DNA of 45,890 bases from Crenothrix polyspora (GCF_900163755.1 NZ_FUKI01000159.1:1-45890), one strand, 5' to 3'. Shown: positions 6,126 to 15,711, counted from the stretch's first letter. The notes: generated from the letters alone by a model not told the origin. Program-made: numbers and translations.

Positions 6126-8006
6126 ATGTCTGAAATATCAACTACCTCCTTCACTTCTTCTCCTGATCAGATAAACTTTAAAAAAATCCCACTGCCTGAG
6201 CAATCTTTTAAACAGCTTATCGATCAAAATAGCTCTATAAATTGGAATTTAGAATGGCTAGATAGCACCATTTACTACTCCTTTGATACTAATAATCTTT
6301 TACTTGAATCTAATTACCCACCTGTAACATTTAATGGCTCACAGATAAATGCGGTCAACACCATATTGAATCAGGTTACACAAATTACCGGCATTCATTT
6401 TACTGAAACAAAAAATGCCAACATCGTGAATTTTCACTTTGCCGCGTTTAATCTGCCCGAAAGTTACTCTCTCACAACCAGCTATCCCATTGAGAAAGGC
6501 AATATCTTTATCTCTCTTCATAATCCAGATTCGGCCAATGCTAATAAAGGCACACCAGGCTATTCATCTTTGCTAAAAGACATAGGTAGTGCGCTAGGAT
6601 TAGCAGCTCCTGATTCACCAACTGATCTTCAAACCGTAATGGATGGCTTTTGGAACAGTGCAATAGAAACAGCATTTCAAAAAGACGACATAAAAGCACT
6701 GCAATGGATTTATGGCCGTGATGGCTTAAGAGGTAATGGACATTATTTATCTAACGACCCACCCAGCTCTGAATTCTCTTACATTACAACAGCAGAAGAT
6801 ACCGCTTACACATTCGGAACCGATTCATTTACTTTTGTAGATGACGATGATATTGAAGACAGCCTACAAGGTATACAAATTATTACTTTACCCACCGCAG
6901 GCACGCTCACCTTAAACAATACTGCCATTAAAACCAACCAAATTATTCACCTTGCTGACCTTAATACAGGCGCACTCAAATTTATACCTGCTGCTAATGC
7001 GTATGGAGAAGATTACGCCACATTTACTTTCCTCATCAGTGATGGCATTAATGCTTCTGAAGAAGCTTACGACATGTCAATTAGTGTATCGTCAGTAATA
7101 GATCATTTGAACATCAACGGCGGTAAAGGTAACGATAGTTTAATAGGCGATAAAATTGATACCAATACTAACGATACCCTATCTGGCTTGTCGGGAAATG
7201 ATACCTTAATGGGCAAGGGGGGTAACGACAGACTACTGGGTGGAGATGGTAATGACATACTCAACGGTGGTATGAGTAATGATATATTGCTTGGCGGTAA
7301 TGGTTCAGATTGGGCTTATTACAGCACAGAAAAATCAGGAATTAGCGTTAATTTATCGCTAACTAAAGCTCAAAATACTCTGAGTGCGGGTTTTGATACA
7401 CTGATTAAAATTGAAAATCTATCTGGCAGCCACTACAACGATAAATTAATTGGCAATAAAAGCGATAACACGTTAAAAGGTAACAATGGTCAAGATGTCT
7501 TAATAGGCGCTACAGGTAAAGATACTTACATACTAACAGAAGGCGTAGCCGCCACAGATACCGTGCGTATTACCCTTGGTGACAGCAGTATCAAAAACTT
7601 CGATAAAATCATAGATTTTAAACTAAGTGCTACTTCCACATTGCTCACCGCTATCGATAAACTGGATTTACCCAGTCATCATATCGCTGCTAATATAGTA
7701 CGTGACGATGGCAAAGATGCAGGCGATATTCAAAGCCATCATATCAATAAGGGCCTTATTAGCTTTGATAATGTCGACCGCTATGCAGGCGCTATTACGA
7801 TTGATAAAGCCAATTTCAATTCGGTAATTAACTACCTGCAAGCTAATATTACTGATGCCGGTGAGACCGTTGCTTTTCATTCTGGCGGAAGCACTTATGT
7901 ATTTCAAAATCAGGGAACAAGTGACACCTTGGTTCAACTGATAGGCGATACTGCCAAAGGTTTAACTAACACGGGACATTTGCTAGACGGCATTTGGTTA
8001 ACATAA
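6126..8006 (+). CDS. Type I-secreted RTX protein with inactive serralysin-like domain
   Basis: 626 residues, no N-terminal signal peptide. Residues 30-205 resemble the serralysin (M10) catalytic domain: the metzincin framework LLKDIGSALGLAAP (149-162), a Met-turn-like TVMDGFW (170-176) and the closing ALQWIYGRDG (191-200). The zinc motif HExxHxxGxxH is replaced: K151, D152, S155 and A161 stand where H, E, H and H belong, so it should be proteolytically dead. Residues 221-322 look like a cadherin/VCBS-type domain (LPTAGTL, TFLISDG). RTX nonapeptides (GGxGNDxL type) run at about 331-395 and 435-465 and should bind calcium. The C-terminal 150 residues (VAFHSGGSTYVF, DTLVQLIGD) fit a type I secretion target region. 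No transporter genes are nearby. AAGGGA lies upstream of the ATG. Confidence 0.85.
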   Translation: MSEISTTSFTSSPDQINFKKIPLPEQSFKQLIDQNSSINWNLEWLDSTIYYSFDTNNLLLESNYPPVTFNGSQINAVNTILNQVTQITGIHFTETKNANIVNFHFAAFNLPESYSLTTSYPIEKGNIFISLHNPDSANANKGTPGYSSLLKDIGSALGLAAPDSPTDLQTVMDGFWNSAIETAFQKDDIKALQWIYGRDGLRGNGHYLSNDPPSSEFSYITTAEDTAYTFGTDSFTFVDDDDIEDSLQGIQIITLPTAGTLTLNNTAIKTNQIIHLADLNTGALKFIPAANAYGEDYATFTFLISDGINASEEAYDMSISVSSVIDHLNINGGKGNDSLIGDKIDTNTNDTLSGLSGNDTLMGKGGNDRLLGGDGNDILNGGMSNDILLGGNGSDWAYYSTEKSGISVNLSLTKAQNTLSAGFDTLIKIENLSGSHYNDKLIGNKSDNTLKGNNGQDVLIGATGKDTYILTEGVAATDTVRITLGDSSIKNFDKIIDFKLSATSTLLTAIDKLDLPSHHIAANIVRDDGKDAGDIQSHHINKGLISFDNVDRYAGAITIDKANFNSVINYLQANITDAGETVAFHSGGSTYVFQNQGTSDTLVQLIGDTAKGLTNTGHLLDGIWLT

Positions 8007-8050
8007 CAAAAGCTGCTGCTATCATCAGCAAAAATCTACTCCGCTATTTT

Positions 8051-8077
8051 GCTAGGATTGGTTGCATAAATCCTAGC
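8051..8077 (+). terminator. Hairpin after RTX gene
   Basis: Perfect 9-bp arms GCTAGGATT and AATCCTAGC around a 9-nt loop, followed by GTTTA, 45 bp after the RTX stop codon. The short T-run makes it a probable rather than certain terminator. Confidence 0.5.
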
Positions 8078-8157
8078 GTTTAACATCAACCAGATCAATC
8101 CATGACGAACCACGACAGGTATAGTAAACTATGACGGCTTAACTCAGGACTTATACC

Positions 8158-8868
8158 ATGACCGCAAAAGAAAACGTTTACTTGGACGAAATCAACAAAT
8201 TTGGCTCAATGGCTGAGCGTTGGTGGGATTTACACGGCGAGTTTAAAACCTTACACGATATTAATCCCTTACGACTTGCCTTTATTGAACGTTTTGTCAG
8301 CTTAACAGGTCAACGCATTGTTGACGTTGGCTGCGGCGGCGGTATTTTAACCGAAGGTTTAGCCAAACACGGCGCTGATGCTTTAGGTATCGACTTGAGC
8401 GAGGAGTTAATTGACATTGCCGATTTACATGCACTGGAATCTGGGATCGTCACCCACTACCAAAAAATCAGCGCAGAAGACTTGGCTGAACAACAACCTG
8501 ACAGTTTTGATCATGTGACCTGCATGGAAATGTTGGAGCATGTCCCCGATCCCGGCTCGATTATTTCGGCCTGTGCCCGCATGGTAAAGCCTGGCGGCAT
8601 GGTGTTTTTTTCCACACTTAACCGCCAACCCAAAGCTTACGCGCTCGCTATTGTCGCAGCTGAGCATGTGCTAAGAATGCTGCCTAAAGGCACGCACGAT
8701 TATAAAAAATTTATTAAACCTTCCGAATTAAGCCAGTCCGCACGCGCAGCAGGGCTTGAATTGCAAGGTATGGTAGGTATTGAATACAACCCGTTTAACA
8801 AACGCTTTAGCCTTGGTAAAAACATCGATATTAATTATATTGCAGCTTACAAACGCACAGATGACTAG
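8158..8868 (+). CDS. ubiG: Ubiquinone biosynthesis O-methyltransferase UbiG
   Basis: 236 residues, the usual UbiG length. It catalyses both SAM-dependent O-methylations of the ubiquinone head group at the membrane. The SAM-binding motif DVGCGGG (56-62), the acidic IDLSEE (79-83) after strand 2, and MEMLEHVPDP (123-132) are characteristic, as is the early FGSMAERWWD segment (15-24). AGGA precedes the ATG. In pseudomonads ubiG is followed by a phosphatase (mupP) and a yciK-type reductase. Here the phosphatase is missing and repeats occupy the gap, but the reductase follows at 9163. Confidence 0.95.
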   Translation: MTAKENVYLDEINKFGSMAERWWDLHGEFKTLHDINPLRLAFIERFVSLTGQRIVDVGCGGGILTEGLAKHGADALGIDLSEELIDIADLHALESGIVTHYQKISAEDLAEQQPDSFDHVTCMEMLEHVPDPGSIISACARMVKPGGMVFFSTLNRQPKAYALAIVAAEHVLRMLPKGTHDYKKFIKPSELSQSARAAGLELQGMVGIEYNPFNKRFSLGKNIDINYIAAYKRTDD

Positions 8869-8880
8869 CTTAAGTTACCA

Positions 8881-8970
8881 AGGAACGCGCATGAGCAAGT
8901 TCGTACTTCGACAGGCTCAGCACGAACGGGAGTGGAGTTTAAGTTGCTCACCTTATTCATGCACGTTGCT
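8881..8970. repeat. About 100-bp palindromic repeat, copy 2
   Basis: Shares AGGAACG at the left end, the core ACAGGCTCAGCACGAACGG and a CATGCACGTT right end with the copy at 3001. It lacks about 10 bp of the left arm. It starts 12 bp after the ubiG stop. Confidence 0.75.
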
Positions 8971-9012
8971 AATCTAAAATGCGACTGTAACACAGCCGCC
9001 ATACATGTGTTT

Positions 9013-9115
9013 TTGTAATCATTCAGTCCCCCTCTTTGAAAAAGAGGGGTTAGGGGAGATTTATTAGAAAAATTCCCCTCAGTCCCCGTTTTCAAAGGGG
9101 GAAGTGAATACTTAC
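9013..9115. repeat. CCCCTCTTTGAAAAAGAGGGG-type palindromic repeat
   Basis: Contains CCCCTCTTTG/AAAAAGAGGGG hairpin arms, then GGGGAGATTTATTAG, a second CCCC/GGGG pair and the end CTTCCCCC-type complement (GGGGGAAGTGAATACTTACG). A shorter inverted copy that keeps both ends lies at 28905-28955. This class of motif is widespread in bacterial intergenic DNA. Confidence 0.7.
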
Positions 9116-9162
9116 GTATTTTTCAGTGTGTACTAATCTTTAGCATTTACGGCAACTGGCTT

Positions 9163-9891
9163 ATGTTATTAAATAAAAACGTTATTTTGATTACCGGTGC
9201 CGGTGGCGGTGTAGGCAGCGTGGCTGCGTTAACGCTAGCACAAGCAGGGGCACATATTATATTGCTCGATAAAAGTATCGCTAAACTAGAAAAAATCTAT
9301 GATGCGATTGTCGCCATCGGCGCACCCGACCCCATTATGTATCCGTTTGATTTAGCAGGTGCAACCGAGAGTGATTACCTTGAATTAGCCGAGCGCATTG
9401 ACACCAGCTACGGTTTATTACAAGGTTTATTGCACTGTGCAGTAGAATTTATTGCCTTTACCCCAATGGCCTTATTAGACACCAAAGACTGGGGGCACAG
9501 TTTAAATGTTAATTTAAATGCACCATTTTTGCTCAGCCGTGTTTTATTATCGGTACTGAAAAAAAGCAAACACGCCTCTATTGTCTTCGTCTCCGACTCG
9601 GCCGTTAGAAACGCACAGGCTTACACAGGCGCGTATGGTGTCTCTAAAATTGCACTGGAAGCTTTGGCTAAAATTTTGGCAGAAGAACTGGAATCCTCGC
9701 AAAAAATACGCGTGAATACCTTAATACCAGGGCCTGTGGATTCGCCACTTAGAACCCGTGCATTTCCAGGTGAAGACAAAGCCGAATTACCGCCTGTAAC
9801 CTCATTAGCAGGGGCTTTTTTATACTTATTTGGTGAGGCCAGTATTGGCGTTACCGGCCAAACTATTAACGCACAAACCTTACATTTATAA
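9163..9891 (+). CDS. Short-chain dehydrogenase/reductase, YciK-like
   Basis: 242 residues of classical SDR type. The Rossmann motif TGAGGGVG (11-18), acidic D36 after the second strand, active-site S144 and YGVSK (Y158, K162), and the PGPVDSPLRT segment are visible. The usual NNAG motif is HCAV here. Similarity and position after ubiG fit the YciK family, whose substrate is not firmly established. The start codon has only a weak RBS. A SufT-like gene begins 8 bp after the stop, so the two are likely cotranscribed. Confidence 0.8.
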   Translation: MLLNKNVILITGAGGGVGSVAALTLAQAGAHIILLDKSIAKLEKIYDAIVAIGAPDPIMYPFDLAGATESDYLELAERIDTSYGLLQGLLHCAVEFIAFTPMALLDTKDWGHSLNVNLNAPFLLSRVLLSVLKKSKHASIVFVSDSAVRNAQAYTGAYGVSKIALEALAKILAEELESSQKIRVNTLIPGPVDSPLRTRAFPGEDKAELPPVTSLAGAFLYLFGEASIGVTGQTINAQTLHL

Positions 9892-9899
9892 TTACGATT

Positions 9900-10454
9900 A
9901 TGGCAGAAAGAGAAGATGTCGTTTTAACCCGTGACGTTAACGTCATTACAGTTCCAGAGGGCAACACCACTACTTTAACCAAAGGCGCTATTGTTACCAT
10001 ACATCAGGCTTTGGGCAATAACTATACCGTGGTAACCGATTATGGCCATATGGTACGTATCGCGAGCGAAGATGCGGATGCACTGGGTAAAGAGTCGCAT
10101 CAATTACATACGCTAGTCACAGAAACCAGTGCCGAAGCGGTTGAGCAAAATTGCTGGGAAGTGATGAAAACCATTTATGATCCCGAGATTCCGGTTAATA
10201 TTGTGGATTTAGGTTTGGTGTATTACTGCAATGCCAAGCCGTCAGAAGTGTACACAGATCAAAATAATGTCCATGTTATTATGACGCTAACCGCACCCGG
10301 CTGTGGCATGGGGCCAGTTATTCAGGGCGATGTTGAAAAATCTATCCGCGCCTTGCCTGGCGTTGACAAGGTTGAAGTCGAAGTCGTGCTTGATCCACCG
10401 TGGTCAAGAGAAATGATGTCAGAAGTGGCACAATTGCAATTAGGCCTGTATTAA
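9900..10454 (+). CDS. SufT-like Fe-S assembly protein (long form, MIP18/DUF59)
   Basis: 184 residues. The N-terminal 75 residues match the extension of the long SufT family. Residues 82-175 form the MIP18/DUF59 domain with DPEIPVNIVDLGLVY (94-108) and TAPGCGMG (131-138), whose C135 is the conserved cysteine. PPWSREMMSE closes the domain. The family takes part in iron-sulfur cluster maturation in the cytoplasm. It normally lies in or near a suf operon; here no suf gene is near and it follows the SDR gene by 8 bp. Confidence 0.85.
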   Translation: MAEREDVVLTRDVNVITVPEGNTTTLTKGAIVTIHQALGNNYTVVTDYGHMVRIASEDADALGKESHQLHTLVTETSAEAVEQNCWEVMKTIYDPEIPVNIVDLGLVYYCNAKPSEVYTDQNNVHVIMTLTAPGCGMGPVIQGDVEKSIRALPGVDKVEVEVVLDPPWSREMMSEVAQLQLGLY

Positions 10455-10473
10455 AAATTAGTGTTTTAAACAC

Positions 10474-10603
10474 GTAGGGTGGTTTCAGGTTAAGCCGTTC
10501 GTGGTGAGCCTGTCGAACCATGATCGGCTTAACCATCCACCCTTCGACAGGCTCAGACCGAACGGTTAAGCCTTACACCGTGCCTCGCCTTAAGTAGGTA
10601 GCC
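10474..10603. repeat. About 130-bp palindromic repeat, family B, copy 1
   Basis: Contains GGTTTCAGGTTAAGCCGTTC, GAACCATGATCGGCTTAACC and TTACACCGTGCCTCGCC. It matches the reverse complement of 37068-37213 over almost its whole length. It includes two copies of the TTCGACAGGCTC core in opposite orientation. It lies between the convergent sufT-like gene and rimK, where it may act as a bidirectional terminator. Confidence 0.85.
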
Positions 10604-10614
10604 AACTTTAAAAC

Positions 10615-11559
10615 TTAGCCTTTACCGCGCGTCCGTGTTCGCGTGGGCGCTTGCCCCGAAGCATCTTGTTTGACAGCTTCCAATGACTTAAGGCGATTTT
10701 CAATAAACTGAATAATCATATCGGCAATGTTTTTACCGCTGGCCGCTTCAATACCACGTAACCCAGGTGACGAATTAACTTCCATAATTACCGCGCCGTG
10801 ATTAGAACGTAACATATCCACACCACAGACATTCAAACCCATAATTTTTGCTGCACGCACAGCAGTTGCTCGCTCTTCTGGGCTTAATCGCACCAAGCTG
10901 GCCGAGCCACCCCGATGCAAATTAGAACGAAACTCACCCGGTGCGCCTTGGCGCTTCATAGAGGCCACCACTTTATCGCCAACTACAAAGCAGCGTATAT
11001 CACTGCCATCAGCTTCTTTAATAAACTCTTGCACCATAATATTGGCATTTAAACCCATAAACGCCTGGATGACACTTTCGGCAGCGTTGTGAGTTTCTGC
11101 CAATACCACGCCTATTCCCTGCGTACCTTGCAAGAGCTTAATCACTAACGGCGCACCGCCCACTTGCGCAATCAAATCCGAAATATCGTCAGGATTATGC
11201 GCAAAACCTGTGACGGGTAAACCAATGCCTTTACGTGCCAACAATTGAATAGATCGCAATTTGTCGCGTGATCGGGAAATGGCCACCGATTCATTTAACG
11301 GATAGACATTCATCATTTCAAATTGCCGTAAAACAGCAGTACCATAAAATGTGACCGATGCGCCAATACGCGGAATAACCGCATCAAAATCGGTCAATAC
11401 CTCACCGCGATAATGAATCGACGGATTATAAGAGGTGATATTCATATAACAGCGCAATACATCTAATACTCGTACTTCATGGCCACGCGCTTCCGCCGCT
11501 TCAACCAGCCTGGCAGTAGAATACAGCTTGGTATTACGGGACAATATGGCGATTTTCAT
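10615..11559 (-). CDS. rimK: RimK-type ATP-grasp glutamate ligase
   Basis: 314 residues. RimK adds glutamates to the C-terminus of ribosomal protein S6 and can make poly-glutamate. The ATP-grasp elements are [13 protein letters not shown] (nucleotide loop), [32 protein letters not shown] and the metal-binding [12 protein letters not shown]. The N-terminal pre-ATP-grasp domain is complete. A short basic tail (TRTRTRGKG) extends beyond the usual end. No S6 gene or RimB partner is near. Upstream on its strand is a 400-bp AT-rich gap. Confidence 0.93.
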   Translation of the reverse strand: MKIAILSRNTKLYSTARLVEAAEARGHEVRVLDVLRCYMNITSYNPSIHYRGEVLTDFDAVIPRIGASVTFYGTAVLRQFEMMNVYPLNESVAISRSRDKLRSIQLLARKGIGLPVTGFAHNPDDISDLIAQVGGAPLVIKLLQGTQGIGVVLAETHNAAESVIQAFMGLNANIMVQEFIKEADGSDIRCFVVGDKVVASMKRQGAPGEFRSNLHRGGSASLVRLSPEERATAVRAAKIMGLNVCGVDMLRSNHGAVIMEVNSSPGLRGIEAASGKNIADMIIQFIENRLKSLEAVKQDASGQAPTRTRTRGKG

Positions 11560-11986
11560 AAAAGTTTGCTCTAGGGGGCGGGTAGCGGGTGTTATCTGTT
11601 TATTTGTTGTTAATTTTTAGTACACAGACAACAGAGGGAATACTCACAGCAAGGGTAATTTCATGAATCTAAAATCTGACACACCTGACTTTATATTAAG
11701 AAAATCATACACTACACAGCTGAACGACTGACAATGTAACGTATTTGTCATATGCCAATAAGCTTAATTAACACCAAAACCTACACACTTTATTTTAAAC
11801 ATAGCTGTCCTGTATTCAACGTCTATACAAATGTAAGATTAAGTCGCGGTATTATACGTCCGATGGCTATTTATTGTAGGCAGTTTGTTTGGTATTTCAC
11901 CACATTTTGACATTAATGCATTACTTAGAAAATACGACAGCGCAATACTCTGTGGCGTAGTCATGTTGAGTGCAATAGTGCATGAA
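11560..11986. other. AT-rich intergenic region upstream of rimK
   Basis: No gene seen. A TATAAT-like hexamer on the minus strand near 11850 could be a -10 element for rimK, but no good -35 accompanies it. No repeat of the window's families is present. Confidence 0.4.
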
Positions 11987-13297
11987 TTATAAGTAAGTTC
12001 GACTTAATAAAGGGTCAAATAATAACTTGGGTCTGCCGGTTAAAAAACCCTGTGCATAATCAACACCCAGTAGCTTTATTTTTTCTAATTGCTGGGGAGT
12101 TTCTATACATTCTGCAATCGTTTTTTTATTAAACAGCTTGGCTGCTGAGGTAATAAAGTTAACTACCAGTTCAGAATAAGGATCAGTTAAGACATTATTG
12201 ATAAACGCGCCATCTATTTTCATAAAATCGACATTAAATTTCGATAAATTAGCCAGATTACTAGAACCCATACCAATATCATCCAATGCCAATTGACAAC
12301 CTAACTGATTTTTTAACGCATGCATAAACTGTATGGCTTGGGGATAATCGCGATCAATCACCGTTTCGGTGATTTCAAAACACACTTGCTCTGCGTTAAC
12401 ACCGTATTTTTTAAAAGCATGACTAACAATATCTAAAAATGCGGGAAAGCGTACAGTAAAGCCAGAGATATTAATAGAGTACACCACATCATCGTGTTTA
12501 TTCTGTTGCATATAACGGCAAAACTGCTTAACGACATATAAATCAATGTCACGCCCCACATGAAATAGATTAGCGGTCTTTAAAAAGTGATAATCGGAAT
12601 TTACTGCGCCATCTGGCTCTTTGTAACGCACCAAGACCTCTGCTTTAGGCTCCATCAACGCTTTATTAAGCGGAACTATCGGTTGCGCATACAGTAAAAG
12701 CGTATTATTACTCAAACCGGCTTTTAAAACAGGTATGCGCTTGAGTGCATCATAATAACTGTGAAAGACCGGCGCATTATGATCGATCACTTTCACTGCA
12801 TTATTGCCTGTACGTCTGGCTTGGTAGAGTGCTTCATCCACCGCCGTGAGTATTTTTTCTGGCACGCGATATTTTTCTGATAAAGCGATAACACCGGTAA
12901 TTATTTTCGGATAATACGGGTGTGGACCAATGTTAATACACTTGTCTTCAAAAAACACCGTTAATTCTTCAGCGATTTCAACGCAGGTTTCAACCGGCAA
13001 TTTAGCGATAATACCAAAACGATTCCAACTGAGTTTACCCATGTAAGAATCGGGCAAATGACCAATTTTGCCAAAAATTAACCGTTGAATAGCACTGATT
13101 AATTCCTCTTCTCTGGCCATGCCTTGCAATAGGCTGGTAATTTGCAGTGTATTATTGATTTCTATGTAAATTAGAGTGTAATCAACAAGGCTATTTTCTG
13201 AAATTTTTTTAAGGGTCTCAATAACGCGAGGGCGGGTTAATAAATCCATGAGCTGGCCTGTAAACGGTGTATTATCCTGTTGAAAATACAGACACAT
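11987..13297 (-). CDS. EAL-domain c-di-GMP phosphodiesterase with degenerate GGDEF domain
   Basis: 436 residues from the ATG at 13297; a TTG at 13315 and an ATG at 13249 are alternatives, none with a strong RBS. Numbering here counts from the TTG. Residues 25-175 have a GGDEF-like fold, but the signature is SWNRF (96-100), so cyclase activity is unlikely. Residues 200-430 are an EAL domain with all catalytic positions: EVLVR (226-230), N282, E314 in EITET, DD (345-346), K366, E402 and Q422. It should hydrolyse c-di-GMP to pGpG. No transmembrane segment or sensor domain is seen, so it is probably cytoplasmic. It stands alone between two intergenic gaps. Confidence 0.88.
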   Translation of the reverse strand: MCLYFQQDNTPFTGQLMDLLTRPRVIETLKKISENSLVDYTLIYIEINNTLQITSLLQGMAREEELISAIQRLIFGKIGHLPDSYMGKLSWNRFGIIAKLPVETCVEIAEELTVFFEDKCINIGPHPYYPKIITGVIALSEKYRVPEKILTAVDEALYQARRTGNNAVKVIDHNAPVFHSYYDALKRIPVLKAGLSNNTLLLYAQPIVPLNKALMEPKAEVLVRYKEPDGAVNSDYHFLKTANLFHVGRDIDLYVVKQFCRYMQQNKHDDVVYSINISGFTVRFPAFLDIVSHAFKKYGVNAEQVCFEITETVIDRDYPQAIQFMHALKNQLGCQLALDDIGMGSSNLANLSKFNVDFMKIDGAFINNVLTDPYSELVVNFITSAAKLFNKKTIAECIETPQQLEKIKLLGVDYAQGFLTGRPKLLFDPLLSRTYL

Positions 13298-13637
13298 TTC
13301 ATATAAACCATACAATCCATTTAAGATAAATAGCTAGGGTGTCTAACATTAATGTACCGGACAGGCCTTACTGTAGCTGGCGTACTATCACAGTACGCTT
13401 AGTGTATTCCTATTTTGGATTGATTGAAATGAGACGAACACCACAATGCTATAAAAGAGGATTTTAAGGCATTACAGCACAGGAAATTTTTTGTCCTTTA
13501 GGCATTTGTGATTTTGTATATTAACAAAGAATCAATTTCACAATGACCAAATAGTCACCCTATTCGCACTGTCAGCACATTAAAAACACATGTTCTCTTT
13601 CTTGCTGCGGCACTAAGCTGTAGACAAAAAAACTACT
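13298..13637. other. Intergenic region between dnaQ and EAL gene
   Basis: No gene seen. A hairpin with 7-bp arms GCGTACT and AGTACGC lies at 13380-13398. The rest is AT-rich and unremarkable. Confidence 0.4.
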
Positions 13638-14354
13638 TTACTGCCACAAACACTGCCCACTGGCTTTTTGAATAGCCTCCAAGCGCTGCTGATGCTCTTG
13701 CAACTCCTGTTCGCCACAACGAATAATTTTTAATACTGGCCGATTGGTTGCAAGATGCTTGACGGTATGTTGCTGGCTGGCTGCCGTGTCATCGGCTCGA
13801 GACTCATCGAGCAAAGAAATCTGCCCACCGGTCATCAGCAAAAACACTTCAGCCAGAATCTCCGCATCCAATAACGCACCGTGCAATTCACGGTGGCTGT
13901 TGTCGATGTTATAGCGTTTACACAACGCATCCAGGCTGTTACGTTGCCCTGGGTGTTTTTTGCGGGCGTAAGCTAAAGTGTCAAATACCGTGCTGTATTC
14001 GCTAACATCACCGTGCTTAAGCTTGGCAAACTCGTGGTTGATAAAACCCACGTCGAAAGGCGCGTTATGGATAACCAATTCCGCACCTTTTATAAAAGCG
14101 ATAAATTCTGCCGCAATTTCATTGAAACGCGGCTTATCTACTAAAAACTGACTGGTAATACCGTGGACGGCAACCGCACCGTCATCAATGACACGATCAG
14201 GGTTGATATAAACGTGAAAACGCTTACCGGTTAAGCGCCGATTAACCAGCTCCACGCAACCAATTTCTATAATACGATGGCCGTCTTGTGGATTTAAACC
14301 AGTGGTTTCGGTGTCAAGAACGACCAGGCGCGGATTGGAATCGGTTTTTTGCAT
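13638..14354 (-). CDS. dnaQ: DNA polymerase III epsilon subunit (3'-5' proofreading exonuclease)
   Basis: 238 residues, the normal length. The DEDDh exonuclease set is complete: D14 and E16 in LDTETTG, D101 in HNAPFD, H158 and D163 in HGALLDAE. After the catalytic domain, QISLLD (178-183) fits a sliding-clamp binding motif. The C-terminal 50 residues correspond to the part that binds the polymerase alpha subunit. It proofreads replication errors. It lies 87 bp beyond lysC on the same strand, a gap that contains a hairpin. Confidence 0.95.
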   Translation of the reverse strand: MQKTDSNPRLVVLDTETTGLNPQDGHRIIEIGCVELVNRRLTGKRFHVYINPDRVIDDGAVAVHGITSQFLVDKPRFNEIAAEFIAFIKGAELVIHNAPFDVGFINHEFAKLKHGDVSEYSTVFDTLAYARKKHPGQRNSLDALCKRYNIDNSHRELHGALLDAEILAEVFLLMTGGQISLLDESRADDTAASQQHTVKHLATNRPVLKIIRCGEQELQEHQQRLEAIQKASGQCLWQ

Positions 14355-14407
14355 GGACTATTTTGGCTTATAAAACATGGAAATACAGTACCGAAATACT
14401 TCGTAGC

Positions 14408-14433
14408 GTAAAGACGCATGGCTACGTCTCTAC
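14408..14433. terminator. Hairpin between lysC and dnaQ
   Basis: GTAAAGACG and CGTCTCTAC form a 9-bp stem with one mismatch around CATGGCTA, just after the lysC stop. It resembles the widespread GTAGAGACGTAGC intergenic palindromes. There is no clear T-run, so it may only be a repeat remnant. Confidence 0.35.
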
Positions 14434-14441
14434 ATTTACAG

Positions 14442-15668
14442 CTATACAGCGCTGTCTTGATCTAACTTAAACGCGGCATGTAACGCCCGTACCGCAAGCT
14501 CCATATATTTTTCATCAACGACCACCGAAATTTTAATTTCCGATGTAGAAATCATTTTGATGTTAATGCCCTCAGTTGCCAAGGTCTTAAACATGGTGCT
14601 GGCAATACCGGCATGAGAACGCATCCCGACACCGACAATAGACACCTTAACAATGCCTTCATCACCCATCACTTTTTTAGCATTTAATTCAACACAGGTT
14701 TTATCCAATGCTGCTTTGGCACGCGCGTAATCATTACGATGTACAGTAAAAGTAAAATCGGTGGTGGCATCGTCGGCGACATTCTGAATGATCATATCGA
14801 CTTCGATATTGGCATCAGCAATCGGGCCTAAAATTTTATACGCCACACCGGGTAAATCCGGCACACCGGAAATGGTGAGTTTTGCTTCGTCTCGGTTAAA
14901 AGCAATACCAGAAATTAAAGCACTTTCCACAGCTGAATCCTCGTAAGTAATGAGTGTGCCACACCCTTGTGTAAATGATGATAATACGCGTAACTTAACG
15001 TTGTATTTGCCGGCGAATTCCACCGAGCGGATTTGTAAGACTTTAGAACCCAAGCTGGCCATTTCCAGCATTTCTTCAAAAGTAATGCGATCTAAGCGAC
15101 GCGCTTTGGGCTCTACGCGCGGATCAGTGGTATACACACCGTCCACGTCGGTATAGATATGGCATTCATCCGCCTTAAGCGCCGCTGCCAAAGCTACAGC
15201 GGTAGTATCAGAGCCACCACGTCCCAGGGTCGTAATGTTGTTATCTTCATCAACGCCTTGAAAACCCGCCACCACCACCACTTTGCCGTCATTAAGATCA
15301 GCCATGATGTTATGGTTTTCAATGTTGAGGATACGCGCCTTGGTAAATGAGCTATCAGTTAAAATTTTAACCTGGCTGCCGGTATAAGATCGTGCAGGAC
15401 AACCCAGTTCTTCCAACCCCATGCTTAACAGCGCCATCGTCACTTGTTCGCCGGTGGATACCAGAGTATCCAATTCTCTGTCATTGGGTTGCGGCTGCAT
15501 GTGTTTGGCAAGACCAATCAGACGGTTAGTTTCACCGCTCATGGCAGAAACCACCACCACAATTTTATCGCCTAGATCGTGGGCTTTTTTAACTTTTTCA
15601 GCGACCATCTTGATACGTTCCACCGAACCTACCGAGGTGCCGCCAAATTTATAGACATACAGTGCCAT
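14442..15668 (-). CDS. lysC: Aspartate kinase
   Basis: 408 residues. It phosphorylates aspartate as the first step to lysine, threonine and methionine. KFGGTSVG (7-14) is the nucleotide/aspartate-binding signature; GRGGSDTTA lies near residue 170; two ACT regulatory domains fill about 265-408 (SISG-type and MISTSEIKISVV segments). The length fits the monofunctional kinase of Pseudomonas type. In many gammaproteobacteria it lies directly after alaS and before csrA. Here two Uma2 genes and a repeat separate it from alaS, and csrA is absent. No lysine riboswitch is visible upstream. Confidence 0.96.
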   Translation of the reverse strand: MALYVYKFGGTSVGSVERIKMVAEKVKKAHDLGDKIVVVVSAMSGETNRLIGLAKHMQPQPNDRELDTLVSTGEQVTMALLSMGLEELGCPARSYTGSQVKILTDSSFTKARILNIENHNIMADLNDGKVVVVAGFQGVDEDNNITTLGRGGSDTTAVALAAALKADECHIYTDVDGVYTTDPRVEPKARRLDRITFEEMLEMASLGSKVLQIRSVEFAGKYNVKLRVLSSFTQGCGTLITYEDSAVESALISGIAFNRDEAKLTISGVPDLPGVAYKILGPIADANIEVDMIIQNVADDATTDFTFTVHRNDYARAKAALDKTCVELNAKKVMGDEGIVKVSIVGVGMRSHAGIASTMFKTLATEGINIKMISTSEIKISVVVDEKYMELAVRALHAAFKLDQDSAV

Positions 15669-15711
15669 TGTTATCCTATTGTTTTGGGTTTTTATTTTGG
15701 GTGCGTGCTGC

